64,000 nt of DNA from Blakeslea trispora (lineage: Eukaryota > Mucoromycota > Mucoromycetes > Mucorales > Choanephoraceae): positions 248,001 to 312,000 of the forward strand of contig JAIWNE010000023.1 in the NCBI GenBank assembly GCA_025331445.1, read 5' to 3'. Under the pieces are notes generated by a model. It made no database searches. It was not told the origin of the DNA and saw nothing but the letters and a program-made list of their open reading frames with translations. Each line of letters starts with the position of its first letter. Position 1 is the first letter of the stretch. Shown here piece by piece: positions 44,926 to 56,180 of this stretch. Made by a program: the position numbers and the translations under genes.

Positions 44926-46147
44926 AATCAAATGAAATAGGTGATAATTTGTGTTTCAAAAAAAAAAGTCTGTCAAAATGAAGGTGATGCAGCTTTTGAT
45001 TTGAGCTAGTCACTTCAGGTCGACATGCTCAAGTTAATCGGGAATTGCTTTCTTTTTAGCATTTATTAACTATTTCGGATTTAGGCTTTTGCTTGCACAG
45101 ATGGTGTTTATTGCATAATATCAATCTAGGCTAGAAGCCCAAAATAAAAAAAAGTAGCATCACATTGAATCTCAATCCTATCATGATGTTTCTGTATTGC
45201 TTGAATTAGATGAGCATACATTCATATGTCATATTTAGCTTGCCTCAGCAAAGAAAATCTCTATAAGCAATACTCGCTCTTATAAAAAAAAAAGCTTAAA
45301 TGATTCCTTTCAAAGGCAGTTGTTTCATTTTGTTATTTTTGATCGAATTTTTTTTTTTGTTACTGATGATTTTGGCCTGAGCAAAAACAAAAAATTTCCT
45401 TGTGGACCCAACACGTTGACAGAAGCATAATTTCATTTAGAATTTTCAAACAAAGTACTACCTAAGCTTTAGAGTCATTTAATGCAATTTTGGATTACAT
45501 GTGATTTTATCTTACTTTCTTGTTTAAAGTTTGGCTTAATAAACTCATGTTATTCCAACCCTTTATTCTGCAAAAAAAAAAAAAAAAAGAAATCGTGACT
45601 AGCAATCAAATGAGTTTTTTATGAAGCCTATTTCAAAACTGGGAGAAAGCATTCACATGCTTTTGTACTAAAAAGCACTAGTGGCTTCTATCGAGATTTA
45701 AGGTGTGGTCTTGCTTACCAATTATCCAACATTGGTCTTTCAATTGTCTTTTTTTTTAACAAATCAAGTAAACCAAGGCATTCTTTCATTGTTCTTTATA
45801 TGAAGCCTATACTCAGGACTTTTTTTTTTTCTTTTGGCTTACATCCTTTTTTTTTTTTTGAATTCATTGAAAAATACATTGGAAGCGTAAAAAAGAAAAA
45901 GAAGAAAAAAAAAAAAGACAATTTTATATGCTAAAGTTAAAAAAAAAATCATTTAAAGAAACGATGCATCATAAGAAAAGGAACTGATGTTGGGGGAGTA
46001 AAGAAAAAAAAAAAAAAGTAAAAGGCATACAATTGTAACTATGGTAAATTTAGTAAATTAGGTCGTGATAACACTTTTTTGGGGGTCTAATAAGGCTATT
46101 TTTTTTTGGGAGGACATATACATATATAGTAATACATAGAGAAATAA
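44926..46147. other. Intergenic downstream of the G-alpha gene
   Basis: About 1.2 kb of AT-rich DNA with homopolymers (A16 at about 45573, A13 at 46004). No supported gene. Confidence 0.45.
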
Positions 46148-47695
46148 TTAAAGTAAGAGCGTTTGAACGTTTTCATGAAGGATACTATCGGATACAGATT
46201 CCATGACGTGTGCCAGCAGTTGAGTATCTGTAGCGACAGTAAAATGCACATAGATTTGCTTGCTTGCATTGTTGTTGAGATTAGTAAATCTCGTCTTGAA
46301 AAACTCTTTACCACTCTCAACATGACCGGGTGATCCTAGCAAAAAAAAAAAAAAAAAAAAATAACCCAAAAAGTTTAATTCACATGGATGAAATTAGTGA
46401 TGCGCTTTAAATTTTTCCTTACCTTTATAATCGGGAAAATAATCCTTGATGTTGGAGCGATGAATTTTATCTTCAAACAAATCTACCTTATTGAGGAAAA
46501 GAATGATGGAAGTATTGATAAACCATTTGGAGTTGCAAATGGACTCAAACAACATAAATGCTTCGTACATCTAAACAATGAAAATTAGTGTTCATCTATC
46601 ATATATGCGTGTTGTGTAATATTGCTTACTTGATTCTATATGTAAAAGAAATTAATAGGGTTGATCGATTGGTAACACACACATGTACAAAAAACTGAAA
46701 CTTACAGAGTATTTGTCTTCCACTAAACAACAATCATAACCACTTAATGCAGCTACGAATAAAATAGCAGCCACGTTATCAAAACAATGAATCCTATATC
46801 ATTGTTTCTTCATAAGTCATAAAATCCCGGCCTATTGTATAGCAACTCATTTACCATTTCTTTCGTTCGCTACGTTGTCCTCCAACATCAAACATTCTAT
46901 AGGTGACAGAGCCGTTTCTAAATTTGGTCTCAACAATTCCTGGTTTTGGGTTGATGTTACAATGTGTTGTTTGATAGGTTTTTTGTTATTTTACCAGTTG
47001 TTTTGATTCTACAATGAATAATATCGGCATCTGTTGGCATATAGGTTGGATCAAATAACATGTCTAATTGATCAAAAAAGCTATTTTCAAAAAAAATAAG
47101 TAAAAACCAAAAGAAACTCTCAAACTGCACATAAAACTCACTATTTGATGTTTTCATTAAAGGCAAACGTATGGCCCTTGGAGAAAGTAGATTGAATGCT
47201 TTCATCATCCCATAGTGACTTTAAGGGCTCTAGATAATCTGATGGGTATGGTTCATGAATCGACAATTGACAAGCTCCAGAGATGTCTTCGAATAATGTA
47301 ATGTAGTTCTATTGAATTTTAATGTCTATTCTCTTTTTTAAAATGCTGAGTCCCCTCTTACCCAATTTTCTTGGTTGGAAAGTGTCAGGCCGAGATGGTG
47401 CATACTCTCCAATAATGCTTGCATTGAGCCTAAAAGATTGGTGAAGATCATGGCTCTAAAGTTCTCTCTCTCAATCTTTGAAAATCCAGAAGCATGAATC
47501 AATCTCATCTGCTTAATGACAGTTGACTTTCCAGAGTCACCGGCACCTAATAAAGAAATGAGTTTGGCAGAAAAAATAGACAGATATATAAATCTAACCT
47601 AGCAACAAGATTTTAATCTCTTTCGATGCTTTTTTTCGTTCAATTTTGATTTGCTTGTCTATAGCTTTCGACTTTGAACTAAGACTATTTCCCAT
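46148..47695 (-). CDS. Heterotrimeric G-protein alpha subunit
   Basis: GTP-binding signalling subunit coupling seven-transmembrane receptors to cAMP or MAPK pathways at the plasma membrane. About nine exons. It starts [11 protein letters not shown]: Gly2 with Ser6 fits N-myristoylation, but the usual Cys3 palmitoylation site is Asn. GTPase motifs in order: P-loop [16 protein letters not shown] (split by an intron), helical domain, switch [12 protein letters not shown] with the catalytic Arg, switch [15 protein letters not shown] with the catalytic Gln, and G4 [12 protein letters not shown], where the usual NKxD is kept with Val. G5 is TVATDT in place of TCATDT. The C-terminus [15 protein letters not shown] diverges from the receptor-contact consensus and lacks the pertussis-toxin Cys. 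About 355 residues, normal size. Confidence 0.93.
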
Positions 47696-50600
47696 AGAGA
47701 ATGATGAAGGAGTATGTGTAGAAAATAAATAAATAAAAAATAAGAAAAAGAAGAAACAACTTTTTTTGACTATTGTCGATAAAAAAGAGATTACCTTTTA
47801 ATGTGATACAGACATAAAAAAAGAACTCAGAAATAATACATTTCCTCAATTTCCAAAAATAGAAATTGACCGGTCTATCATCGCCGAGCAAATAGTGTGC
47901 TAAAAAAAAAAAAAAGAAAAAATTAAAGAACCTTCCATATTTCAGATTACTGATTACAATCAGATGGAAAACCACACACCAAACTGTATGTTGCAAGCAG
48001 AAAGAGAGAGAGAGAGATAATGTCGCTCCTTTAAAAATGCTGTCGTATGTTTTTTAAGGAAATAGTGTCTCAAGAAAAAAAAAGTGTCATGCTGATTAAA
48101 GTAAGAACTAGCAGAGGGCGACTACAATGGTTTGTTGACTTTTAGTTACAAGTATCCCACCATTGCCATAGATCAGTTGGGGGATGAATCAAAAAAGAAC
48201 TTGATTGTTTTAAAGCGTGCACTTTACTATATTTCCAACTCCTTGAAAGATTCCATGAGATCCTCTTGTGGAAAAAGAAGCGCCTCTTGGAGAATTCAAA
48301 CAAGAAAAGAGTAAAACCGTGCAAGATGTTGACTATATGAGCCAAACTGTGTTTTCATGGATGAAATTTCAAAGTACTTGATGTAAACCCAAGGGAGCTG
48401 GGCATCAAAAAAGAGATTGCCAAGTCAAGCCAACTTGTAGACTAGCATCAATTCAATTATTATTCTAATAGCCACCTCTATCAAAAGTCTTGATTAAAAT
48501 CAACTTGAGAAAGCCCATGCCCCCTACCCCTTTCAAATAAATTTAACTGAAAAAAGTGCAATAAATAAAGGTTAAAGGAGAGGAAACCAATACACTGTGT
48601 ATAATTCCATCAAAGTATGTTGTTAGTAAAGGGGGGGAAAAAAGTGTTTTTTTTTTTGTTTGCCCTTGAAAAAAAAAAAGAGCATGCCTACAAATGCATT
48701 TACATTTAAACAATTTTGATCTATGATTGAGATAATATATACCCTTATCTTTGAAGAAAATCGTAAATACAAACAAACTAGTTTGTTCAGTCATCTCTCT
48801 TTTTTGAAAGGTTTACACACTTATTCCATGAAACGTTTTGATGACTGCCTTATAGGTCATCCCATTTAATAAACAATTTTGTATGCAGCATTTTTTTTTT
48901 TTGAAATCGTGCGACACTGTGTTTTCTTTGATGTTGAAAATGTGTCATTGTTTCCTGATCGAAAAAAAAAATAAGCCAACCCAATTAGGCAACTGAATAT
49001 ATCAGCAAGCTGTATTCTCATTTAGGGGGATTTACTAAACTTATTCATTTCTTTTTTATCACAGGCAACCCTCGTAGAGAATAAAAACATAAGAAAAGTG
49101 TCTTATCACCAAGATTGGTAACTCTTTTGAAGACAACATAGATAGTCGCCCCCCCTCCCTCAAATTCCATCATAGAACAGACAAGACTGATCTGTTATTG
49201 GCTTTGATGTCATTCTATTTTGACTGCATCAAATTTCTAATTATGGTTGCTTGTACCACAAACCCAACTTGATCTTCGCGTGGCCCGAGAAGGGGGGGGG
49301 GAAAATACTAAACACCTCATTAGAATTCACTATTTTTTTTTTTAAAAATGAATAATTGGCACACTCCAAAAAAAAAAAAAAGAGGAACACAAGAAAGTAA
49401 CACAAGATGTTTGATGAAATTCTTTACTATCCATCGAATTCTGTTCTGTTGCGCACTTGTCCCAAAAAAACACACACAATGAAGAGACTCTTTTTTTTTT
49501 TTTTGGATGATCATGTTCATTGCAGCATAAGCCATACATGGATCGAATTCGCCTTTGCACAATCCTTGGGAACAAGCTGGGCTTAAGAGATGGTTCACTA
49601 TTTTTTTTTTTTTAGTAAGATTCGATCAAACAAGTTAGCTCTTGATGGAGTGATCCTCATGCATTTGTATTATTAATAACTGTATTTTTCATATAACGCA
49701 ATCATTGGCTTTAAAACAAAGGAAGCATCAGAATATGAAGCCTTGTTCTGATAATACCAAAAGAATAAACAACCTCTTTCCCTGCTTGATAAAAGTTTAG
49801 ATTATTCTTGAGAGGTAAGCAAAAAAAAAAAAAAAGCACGAATACCAGTAGCATATATGAATTATTTTTTCTTTAATTAAATCTGAATTTCAAATAAACC
49901 CTGTTGTAATGACTTTTGAATGAGTACAGCATAAATTTATGCTAGATTGCCATTACAGTGTGCTATATAAAGCAACTATAGGCTTTACAAGGTGTTGCTT
50001 AGACATGCTAGTTTACCTGCTTTACTCTCAAGTATGGATAACTTTCTATTGTGTAATTACGAAAACCAAAAGTAGTATTTAACCACTAGATATCTTTCTC
50101 AAGGATCTATAGCTACTCTATGTACTGTTGAAGAACAATGTGATCAATAGACTGTCTCTTTTCTTACTTTTAAAAAAAAAAAGTCTGTTTCTTTTAACTA
50201 TTTGCGAAATCATCCTGGCATGCTGTTTTCCTAATTTTTTTTTGGGATCGTTTTCCTTCGCTAAAAGTAACCTGCTTTCTTTCTAGTACAGAATTCGTTA
50301 TACCCTTTTTTTTTTATGCTTACGTTTGTCAATCAATTCCACTTGCTTTCTCTTTTTTTTTCATTTCCCTTGTTTAAAGATTTTGTGCTTTATTATCCAT
50401 CAAATACTCTGTGCTAAAGTGTTACAAGATTTTTAAGTAGAATAGAAACATAAAGAAAAGCTTAGCTTAGACAAAATTATTGTGTATAACTGAAATGCAT
50501 GTCTATGATGAGAAGATAGTCGTTTCACTGATTTTAATTCTAGCGTAAAACATGTATGCTACTATCCATTTTGGCTCAAGAAGTGTTGGAGGGGTGATCA

Positions 50601-51225
50601 AGCTAGGCTGGTTAAGCTGATGAAGAGAGGGATTTTGAAAGCAAATAGCTATCTGACTAGAAAACCAAAAAAAAATAGAGTAATGCGCATGTTTAGGAAA
50701 ACAAGTTTTTTGTATTGGTGTATTGATAGTTGAGATTTCCTAAATGGAAAGACTGTATCATTTGATATAATATTTGAGTGACCTCGTTTGACTTTCTCAC
50801 AGAAACAAAAAGCTATATAAGAAAAAAGGGGAGTCAGAGCACTAAGGCATGAAAGGAAACAATCACTCAACTACTAGTTTGATTGCAGCAACCTAGAACA
50901 GTAAGAAAATCAATCAGTTATGTTTGCTTACAAGCCAAATTAAAAGATCAACAGTTGAACATGGTTGATTCAGAAATATAGATGACTGTTTGATTAAAAT
51001 ATGTGGAATTTTACTCCTTTTTCTTTAAGATCAAAGTGTTAAAATATGACTAAAAAGTAAAAAAAAAAAAAATCAACCTGTATCTCAAGTACTCCAAAAA
51101 GAAATAGTATCAAAATAAATTAAAAGCAAGGTATAGATGGTGGTATGTACAATTACAAATTTATAAATATATATAATAATTATTTACATGGATAATATAG
51201 ACCAGCTACAAAATTGGCAAACAAG
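47696..51225. other. Gene-poor region with a possible Tc1-like fragment
   Basis: About 3.5 kb. At 48130-48470 (+) a 60-codon stretch (YKYPTIAIDQLGDESKKNLIVLKRAL...) is followed, after stops, by NCVFMDEISKYL and TQGSWASKKRLP, in the order of the Tc1/mariner 'CVFIDE.GF...RSxGWSxKG' catalytic region. I treat it as a weak transposase relic. The rest (48500-51225) is AT-rich, with G/C and A/T runs and no supported gene. Confidence 0.35.
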
Positions 51226-52026
51226 TTATTTCTTTGCCTTCTTCTTATCTACCTTGGTAGTCCAACCAGGCTCTTCGACTTGATCGTATTTTGATTTCCA
51301 GATCCATGAGTTACCAATCATACCTTGTCCTTGCCTTTCGGCCATGCGATAGTATTTAGCAGCCAAAAAGGTATCTTTCTTGACTCCCAAGCCATGAAGA
51401 TAACAAAAACCAAGATCATTTTGAGCATCAGGATCACCTAAATGAGATGCCACCTGAAAATAATAAGTGGCCGTCTCTAGATTCTTGGGTACACCCCAGC
51501 CATGCCGAAAGCAAACACCCAATTCATGAATAGCCAAAACGAGTTCTGATTTGGCTACAGTATAGGTAGCTGATGTCGTTTGAAGATCATATACAGCTGA
51601 TTCAGCAGCTGTCTGCAGATACTGGACTGCCTGCATCGGATTCTTCTTACAGCCCCAGCCATGGCGAAGAGCAATGCCATAGAAAAACAAGCCAAGTGGA
51701 TAACCATTCTCAGCACATAAGCGCCAATAGTAAGTCGCTTTTTCCAGCTGTCCATTCTCGTGATACTTGAGACCCATCTGAAGGTAAATTTCGTCCTGAC
51801 TCTTCTTATCTTCTTCAGATGGTAAATCATTCATCAGACTGTTGCTGCTGTTTGACTTTACTGTGATTAATGAAGGTTGAATGGAACGAGGGCGATAAAG
51901 GTCTGTAGGGTGATCGTTTTTACAGGATAATTGAGGGTCTGATTGTTGTCTTGAAGGAAACAATGAAGAGAATCGCTTTTGATAACTGTCTTGGTTTGAT
52001 AAAAACACTTTTTTCAATCTGTTCAT
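51226..52026 (-). CDS. Sel1-repeat protein (Dsf2/Nif1-like)
   Basis: Single-exon, 266 residues. The basic N-terminal 70 residues are Ser/Asn-rich. They are followed by four Sel1-like TPR helical pairs at about residues 80-107, 110-145, 164-199 and 200-235, with the repeat signatures ALRHGWGCKKNPMQAVQYLQTAA, CFRHGWGVPKNLETATYYF and CYLHGLGVKKDTFLAAKYY. The C-terminal IGNSWIWKSKYD resembles the ending of the fungal family that includes S. pombe Nif1 (inhibitor of the mitotic kinase Cdr1) and S. cerevisiae Dsf2. Those are larger, so the orthology is tentative. The Sel1 solenoid predicts a protein-binding adaptor in the cytosol. Ends with KKAKK. Confidence 0.82.
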   Translation of the reverse strand: MNRLKKVFLSNQDSYQKRFSSLFPSRQQSDPQLSCKNDHPTDLYRPRSIQPSLITVKSNSSNSLMNDLPSEEDKKSQDEIYLQMGLKYHENGQLEKATYYWRLCAENGYPLGLFFYGIALRHGWGCKKNPMQAVQYLQTAAESAVYDLQTTSATYTVAKSELVLAIHELGVCFRHGWGVPKNLETATYYFQVASHLGDPDAQNDLGFCYLHGLGVKKDTFLAAKYYRMAERQGQGMIGNSWIWKSKYDQVEEPGWTTKVDKKKAKK

Positions 52027-52879
52027 GATGTAAGGAAAAAAAAAAAGAGGAGGAGGAGAGGGAAAAATGCAAAATATTTGTTAATATGAGAAAATATACA
52101 ACTTGAAAGAGAGAGAGAATCTTTTTTTTTCTTTGGATAGTTAATTCGTGCACTAAAAATACATAGAACACATGCGGACTTTTAAATGTCTCTGAGCCAT
52201 TTAAAAAAGAGACATAAAAATAAAAGCTTATTAGATTGGTTCACTATTAGATCTTTTTTTTTTTTCTTTTAAAAAAAAAAAATACCAAATTTGAACAACA
52301 ATAAGAAAAAAAAAGAAGGATTTGGTGCTTGAGCCAGATTTGGAATGAATCAATTTGAGACAGAAACAACACTCAAGTTGAATGTTTCAAGCGAATTCTC
52401 TTTCAATTTGGATGATATTTTTTCCCAATTGTTTGGGACAACTTTATCTCTCACACACACACAAAAAAAAGAGAAAAGAAAATTGGCGGGCTTTTCAAGA
52501 GTTTTCTGTGACTGGAGGACATAATACAAAAGAAAGAAGCTCAGGGGCTGTTGCGTGAATATGAGAACAAACATGATTGATTGAGTAAGTTATATATCAA
52601 TTGAATCTTGCACACTATTCCTCTCTAGATTACAGTCATTTAAGAAAATACATGTATAAACTTCAATAAAGACAGATTTATTTACTTGATGATCAAAATC
52701 AGTTTACTATCCATTTACTTTTTGTGTACCACATTTACTTACAAGTTCCTCCCCCACTTTCTCATTTTTTTTTTAAAATTGTATTTTATGCTTAAATATT
52801 TAATAACCGAAAAAGAGGAGTAAAACTGAACAAGTCATTGCCTTTGTTCTTATTGGCTTAATCTCATGTATAATTTTTT
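52027..52879. other. Intergenic
   Basis: Upstream of the Sel1 gene and downstream of the DLYPA gene. AT-rich with purine runs. No supported gene. Confidence 0.45.
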
Positions 52880-53244
52880 TTAGGAACGATGAACATTGTT
52901 TTCAAAATTGCGATGCTATAGAAAGAAGTTAAACAATCGAAACATATCCTCTTTTCCCCCCTTTTAGAATACTTTACGTTACGTAACATGGCAGGGTAAA
53001 GATCCCAGGATGGTGTTGTCTCTTGTTCTCTATGATGTTGTATGCGTCGAGAATGAGTGTTCATGCAAAGAAAATGGTTTTGCTTTTTGGATGAACTTTT
53101 GAGTCGCACAGGCTGATGTACATAGCCGTTACCCAAGCGGCGAGAAAGTGCTGGATATAAGTCATAATTGGGCATTGTCTTCATGTAGTTTTCATGATAA
53201 AGGCGAGGTGTTGTTTCAAGATGCACAGTGTTGTTATTGGACAT
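52880..53244 (-). CDS. Small protein with repeated DLYPA motif
   Basis: ATG at 53244-53242. The frame runs to an intron (52977-52916, 62 nt, GTAAAG...TATAG) and ends at TAA 52882-52880, giving about 100 residues. Without splicing the frame would read on into T-rich sequence. Two copies of a motif are visible: TMPNYDLYPALSRR (about residues 23-36) and TTPSWDLYPAMLRN (77-89), both Pro-x-(aromatic)-Asp-Leu-Tyr-Pro-Ala-(Leu/Met)-x-Arg. The region between is basic and Ser/His-rich. No known family recognised. The duplicated motif suggests two equivalent binding sites. Confidence 0.55.
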
Positions 53245-53569
53245 ACTGGTGTTGAACCAGGAATCTAAAAAGTTGAAAGAAAAAAAAAATAAAGAAAAAA
53301 AGAAAGAAAGAAAGAGAATGTGGTGCTTTTTAAATGCATAACAATGTTCAGTTTCTAATAATTTTAATATCAGGAGAGCATATCATGTGATATTTTAATA
53401 GTATTGGTGCATGTCACCCGAACATGTTGATGACACATGTTTATCGAACAAACATTGAAACAGTCCGAACCCTTATCAAGACACTTGACACACACACAAG
53501 ATAATTTGTGTCATTTGAATGGCTTTCTATTGATAATAAGGCTGGTTTAAGCAAAAAAATATCTGATTA

Positions 53570-54190
53570 CAATGATTGTGAACAAAATAACTGGGCATTA
53601 GACTAAAAAGCTGCTTATAAGTTTAATGATCAATGGAGAGAAAATTGCAGGAAACCATCTTGCCTGGTTTATAAACCAGTTTTCAAAGTTAAGCGTAAAG
53701 CAAGTAACGTAAAAACTGACGGAGGAACACTATTTAAAATGAAATGGTTGAAAAGCATCCTACTTGGATTGTGAAAGATACTACAGAATCCCTTTGTGAA
53801 ACTTTTCATGGCTTAACAGTTCACGAATCTACTCTATATCGTCACATGACTGAAAAGCTGGAATCCACTTTGACTCGCACACAAGCAAAGATGTGTAAAC
53901 CCGAAATTTTGAACAAACGTAGACAATTGATTGAACATATCGATGAAACCCTTTTTTATAAAATAAGATGCATTTTTGTGGACGAAAGCGGGTTCAAGAA
54001 AAAAACATAATACGTCCCGTGGCATGGTCTAGGAAAGGCGAACCTGCAAAAAAGTGGATTTAAAAGCAGAAGGCACTAATCTGAGTATATCGAGTTGTAT
54101 GTCAGCCTATGATTGCTGTTTCCAAAACACTCATTCGCATTTGTGAAGAAGGGACCAAGAAGATGCATCCCAGCTTTTATCGCTTTCTTC
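53570..54190 (+). pseudogene. Tc1/mariner-like transposase remnant
   Basis: Decayed DDE transposase. The readable parts in order are YKFNDQWRENCRKPSCLVYKP (DNA-binding region, after a stop), then an 88-codon open stretch 53744-54010 starting MVEKHPTWIVKDTTESLCETF, with KCIF-like VDESGFKKK, the first catalytic Asp block. After a stop and frame change comes RPVAWSRKGEPAKKW, the conserved block after the first Asp. The third acidic residue region was not found. Order and motifs fit Tc1/IS630 transposases abundant in Mucorales. No terminal inverted repeats located. Confidence 0.7.
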
Positions 54191-54192
54191 TG

Positions 54193-55270
54193 TTAACTAT
54201 AATATGCTTGGGTTCTAGTTGTTTCTAGTGTTTCCGATGGAGGCTTGGAGAAACGATACTCTACAAGCATTTTCTTGTGTTCTTCTTGAAGTTTCAGCAT
54301 GGTATCAGTAGTTTCTTCAAGTAAACTCTTGTAAAGTATAAAATTGTTACTTGCGTACTCTTCATTCATTACAGAAATCATTTTTTTTTTTTGTGAAAAT
54401 TACCTTCATTGACCAGTAAAAGTTTATGATTCTTCATCTCGTTTTTTTTTTTTTTTTTTTTTTTCAAACTCTGGTTGCAAATGGAGTTTTCTCTCCAACC
54501 AAAGTTCCCTTTATGTTCGTACCTAAGGCTCTATAAGTAAATCGTTTTTTTCTTCTAGAGCATTTAGTCGTTCATCACTTTGTAAATTTAGCAGAATTAT
54601 ATATTTGTTACCCGAGTGAAGAAGACCTTCATCTGACCAAACTGTTCAATCGAGGCAAAATATAAAAGTATCTGCAATCGTTTTTTAACATTGACAATGC
54701 TCCAAATAACCCCCCCCCTTGTGGGTAGTCAAATGTGATTTTTAAGCGATCAGTACACCCCGAAATGAGATGATGTTTCAAGTAATAAAATCTCTAGGCG
54801 ATGAATGCCATAGAGTGTTATTATTCCGTCTACCTTGTATTGTCCTGCATCATCTCGATACAAACCCGCAGAATCCAATTGGGTGGACATTGCTTTTAAT
54901 GGTATTTCACCAACCGTGAACTCTGATTGACTTTTTTCTCTAGTGTAAATATTTTCATCCAAAATAGTAACAAGCTTTATATGGATTACACGTACAATAT
55001 TTCTACTTTTTAAGAATGAAGCATATTCAATAACTTCCTTTGGGACATCAAAGTTAATGATCCAGTCTAGATCATCTTTGTAGTCCATCGCAACAACGTT
55101 GAATTCTTTTGAGTTTGTTCAAGTCTTCATGACTTTGGATGTAATAGTTGAAAAAAGTCCCATTCCGCCGCGCCATTTGTATGAAAAAACTCTCTATTCT
55201 TATTGCTAGAATGAGGTGCTTTAAAATCTTTTAAATTATCGTCTAGTTTCATATTCTAGTTGTTAGGAAA
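54193..55270 (-). pseudogene. Frameshifted copy of a Mucorales multicopy protein family
   Basis: Reading from 55270 down: MKLDDNLKDFKAPHSS...GAAEWDFFQLL, a break, then an intact 112-codon stretch 55088-54750 (DYKDDLDWIINFDVPKEVIEYASFL...YKVDGIITLYGIHRLEILLLETSSHFG). It then shifts frame within a GGGG run and continues as CTDRLKITFDYPQGG and, after more breaks, FASIEQFGQMKVFF. It finishes with the 54381-54193 stretch (ASNNFILYKSLLEETTDTMLKLQEE). From memory, the core 'LExLLLETSxHFG' is typical of a large hypothetical family repeated in Mucorales genomes, but I cannot verify this here. At least three frame breaks and several stops mean the copy is dead. It lies tail to tail with the Tc1-like remnant. 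Confidence 0.6.
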
Positions 55271-55723
55271 CGAAAAAGAAGGTCAATCAAATTTAGTACT
55301 CTGCTCTTTTTTTTTTTGCAAGTTGAGAGGGTTACACTGAAAATGCCACTGCATAAAATACAAAAGGTAATGGGTAGCAAAATGTCAGGGAAAGAAAAAT
55401 ACATTCTTTAATGAATTTATGAGTTTTGATTTGATTGTATTATAGTATTGATTGAACGACTAAATATCAAAAGAGCAATCAGGAATTCCTTGTTTTCCAA
55501 GGGCAAATGGGACAAAAGCAACCAAAAGTGTCAAAAAATGGCAAGGTAGGAGTATGTAGTATAGTTGCATGAAAGTGGCAAAATCATCAGATACTATTGG
55601 CTAATGGAATAAAACGTCATCCTTTAAAAATTGATTGGTATGCCATTTCAGTTTAGTAAACTGCTTTCTTTTTTTTCCTTTTTCTTTTCTTACAAATACT
55701 CTCTTCATTGCAAACAAACATGA

Positions 55724-55934
55724 TCGGGTCGGGATAAGTTGATTTGTTCTCTTATCTTGGTAACCGCTATCTTTATACTGTAGGGCAGAAGCAAGGTATA
55801 CGGATAGTTTGGTTGTGAGCAATCTCTGTGGGCTTGGTGGAATCCCTAATACGCGACGCAGCTAAGGCACGTTCCAGGAGCTGGCTTACTTGAGAATTGT
55901 AATGTTCACTAGTAAGTTGCTCATCGAGATTGCT
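55724..55934. repeat. Tandem repeat, copy 1 (211 bp)
   Basis: Begins CGGGTCGGGATAAG and ends CATCGAGATTGCT. Copy 2 starts 246 bp further on with no indel difference. On - it has a 60-odd-codon open frame (LLERALAASRIRDSTKPTEIAHNQ...). Confidence 0.9.
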
Positions 55935-55969
55935 GTGATGAAGAGAAGTAAGCAAAGCTTAAACCACAA

Positions 55970-56180
55970 TCGGGTCGGGATAAGTTGATTTGTTCTCTTA
56001 TCTTGGTAACCGCTATCTTTATACTGTAGGGCAGAAGCAAGGTATACGGATAGTTTGGTTGTGAGCAATCTCTGTGGGCTTGGTGGAATCCCTAATACGC
56101 GACGCAGCTAAGGCACGTTCCAAGAGCTGGCTTACTCGAAAACTGTAATGTTCACTAGTAGGTTGCTCATCGAGATTGCT
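55970..56180. repeat. Tandem repeat, copy 2 (211 bp)
   Basis: Differs from copy 1 by five substitutions, all transitions, all within the last ~60 bp. The first ~150 bp are identical. The 35-bp spacer (55935-55969) is not shared with the flanks. Recent duplication; original element unknown. Confidence 0.9.

Noticed and set aside
49320..49598. Two overlapping - frames with Cys
   Set aside because: Built on poly-A/T runs and not continuous with any exon. The Cys content arises from TGT/TGC in AT-rich DNA.
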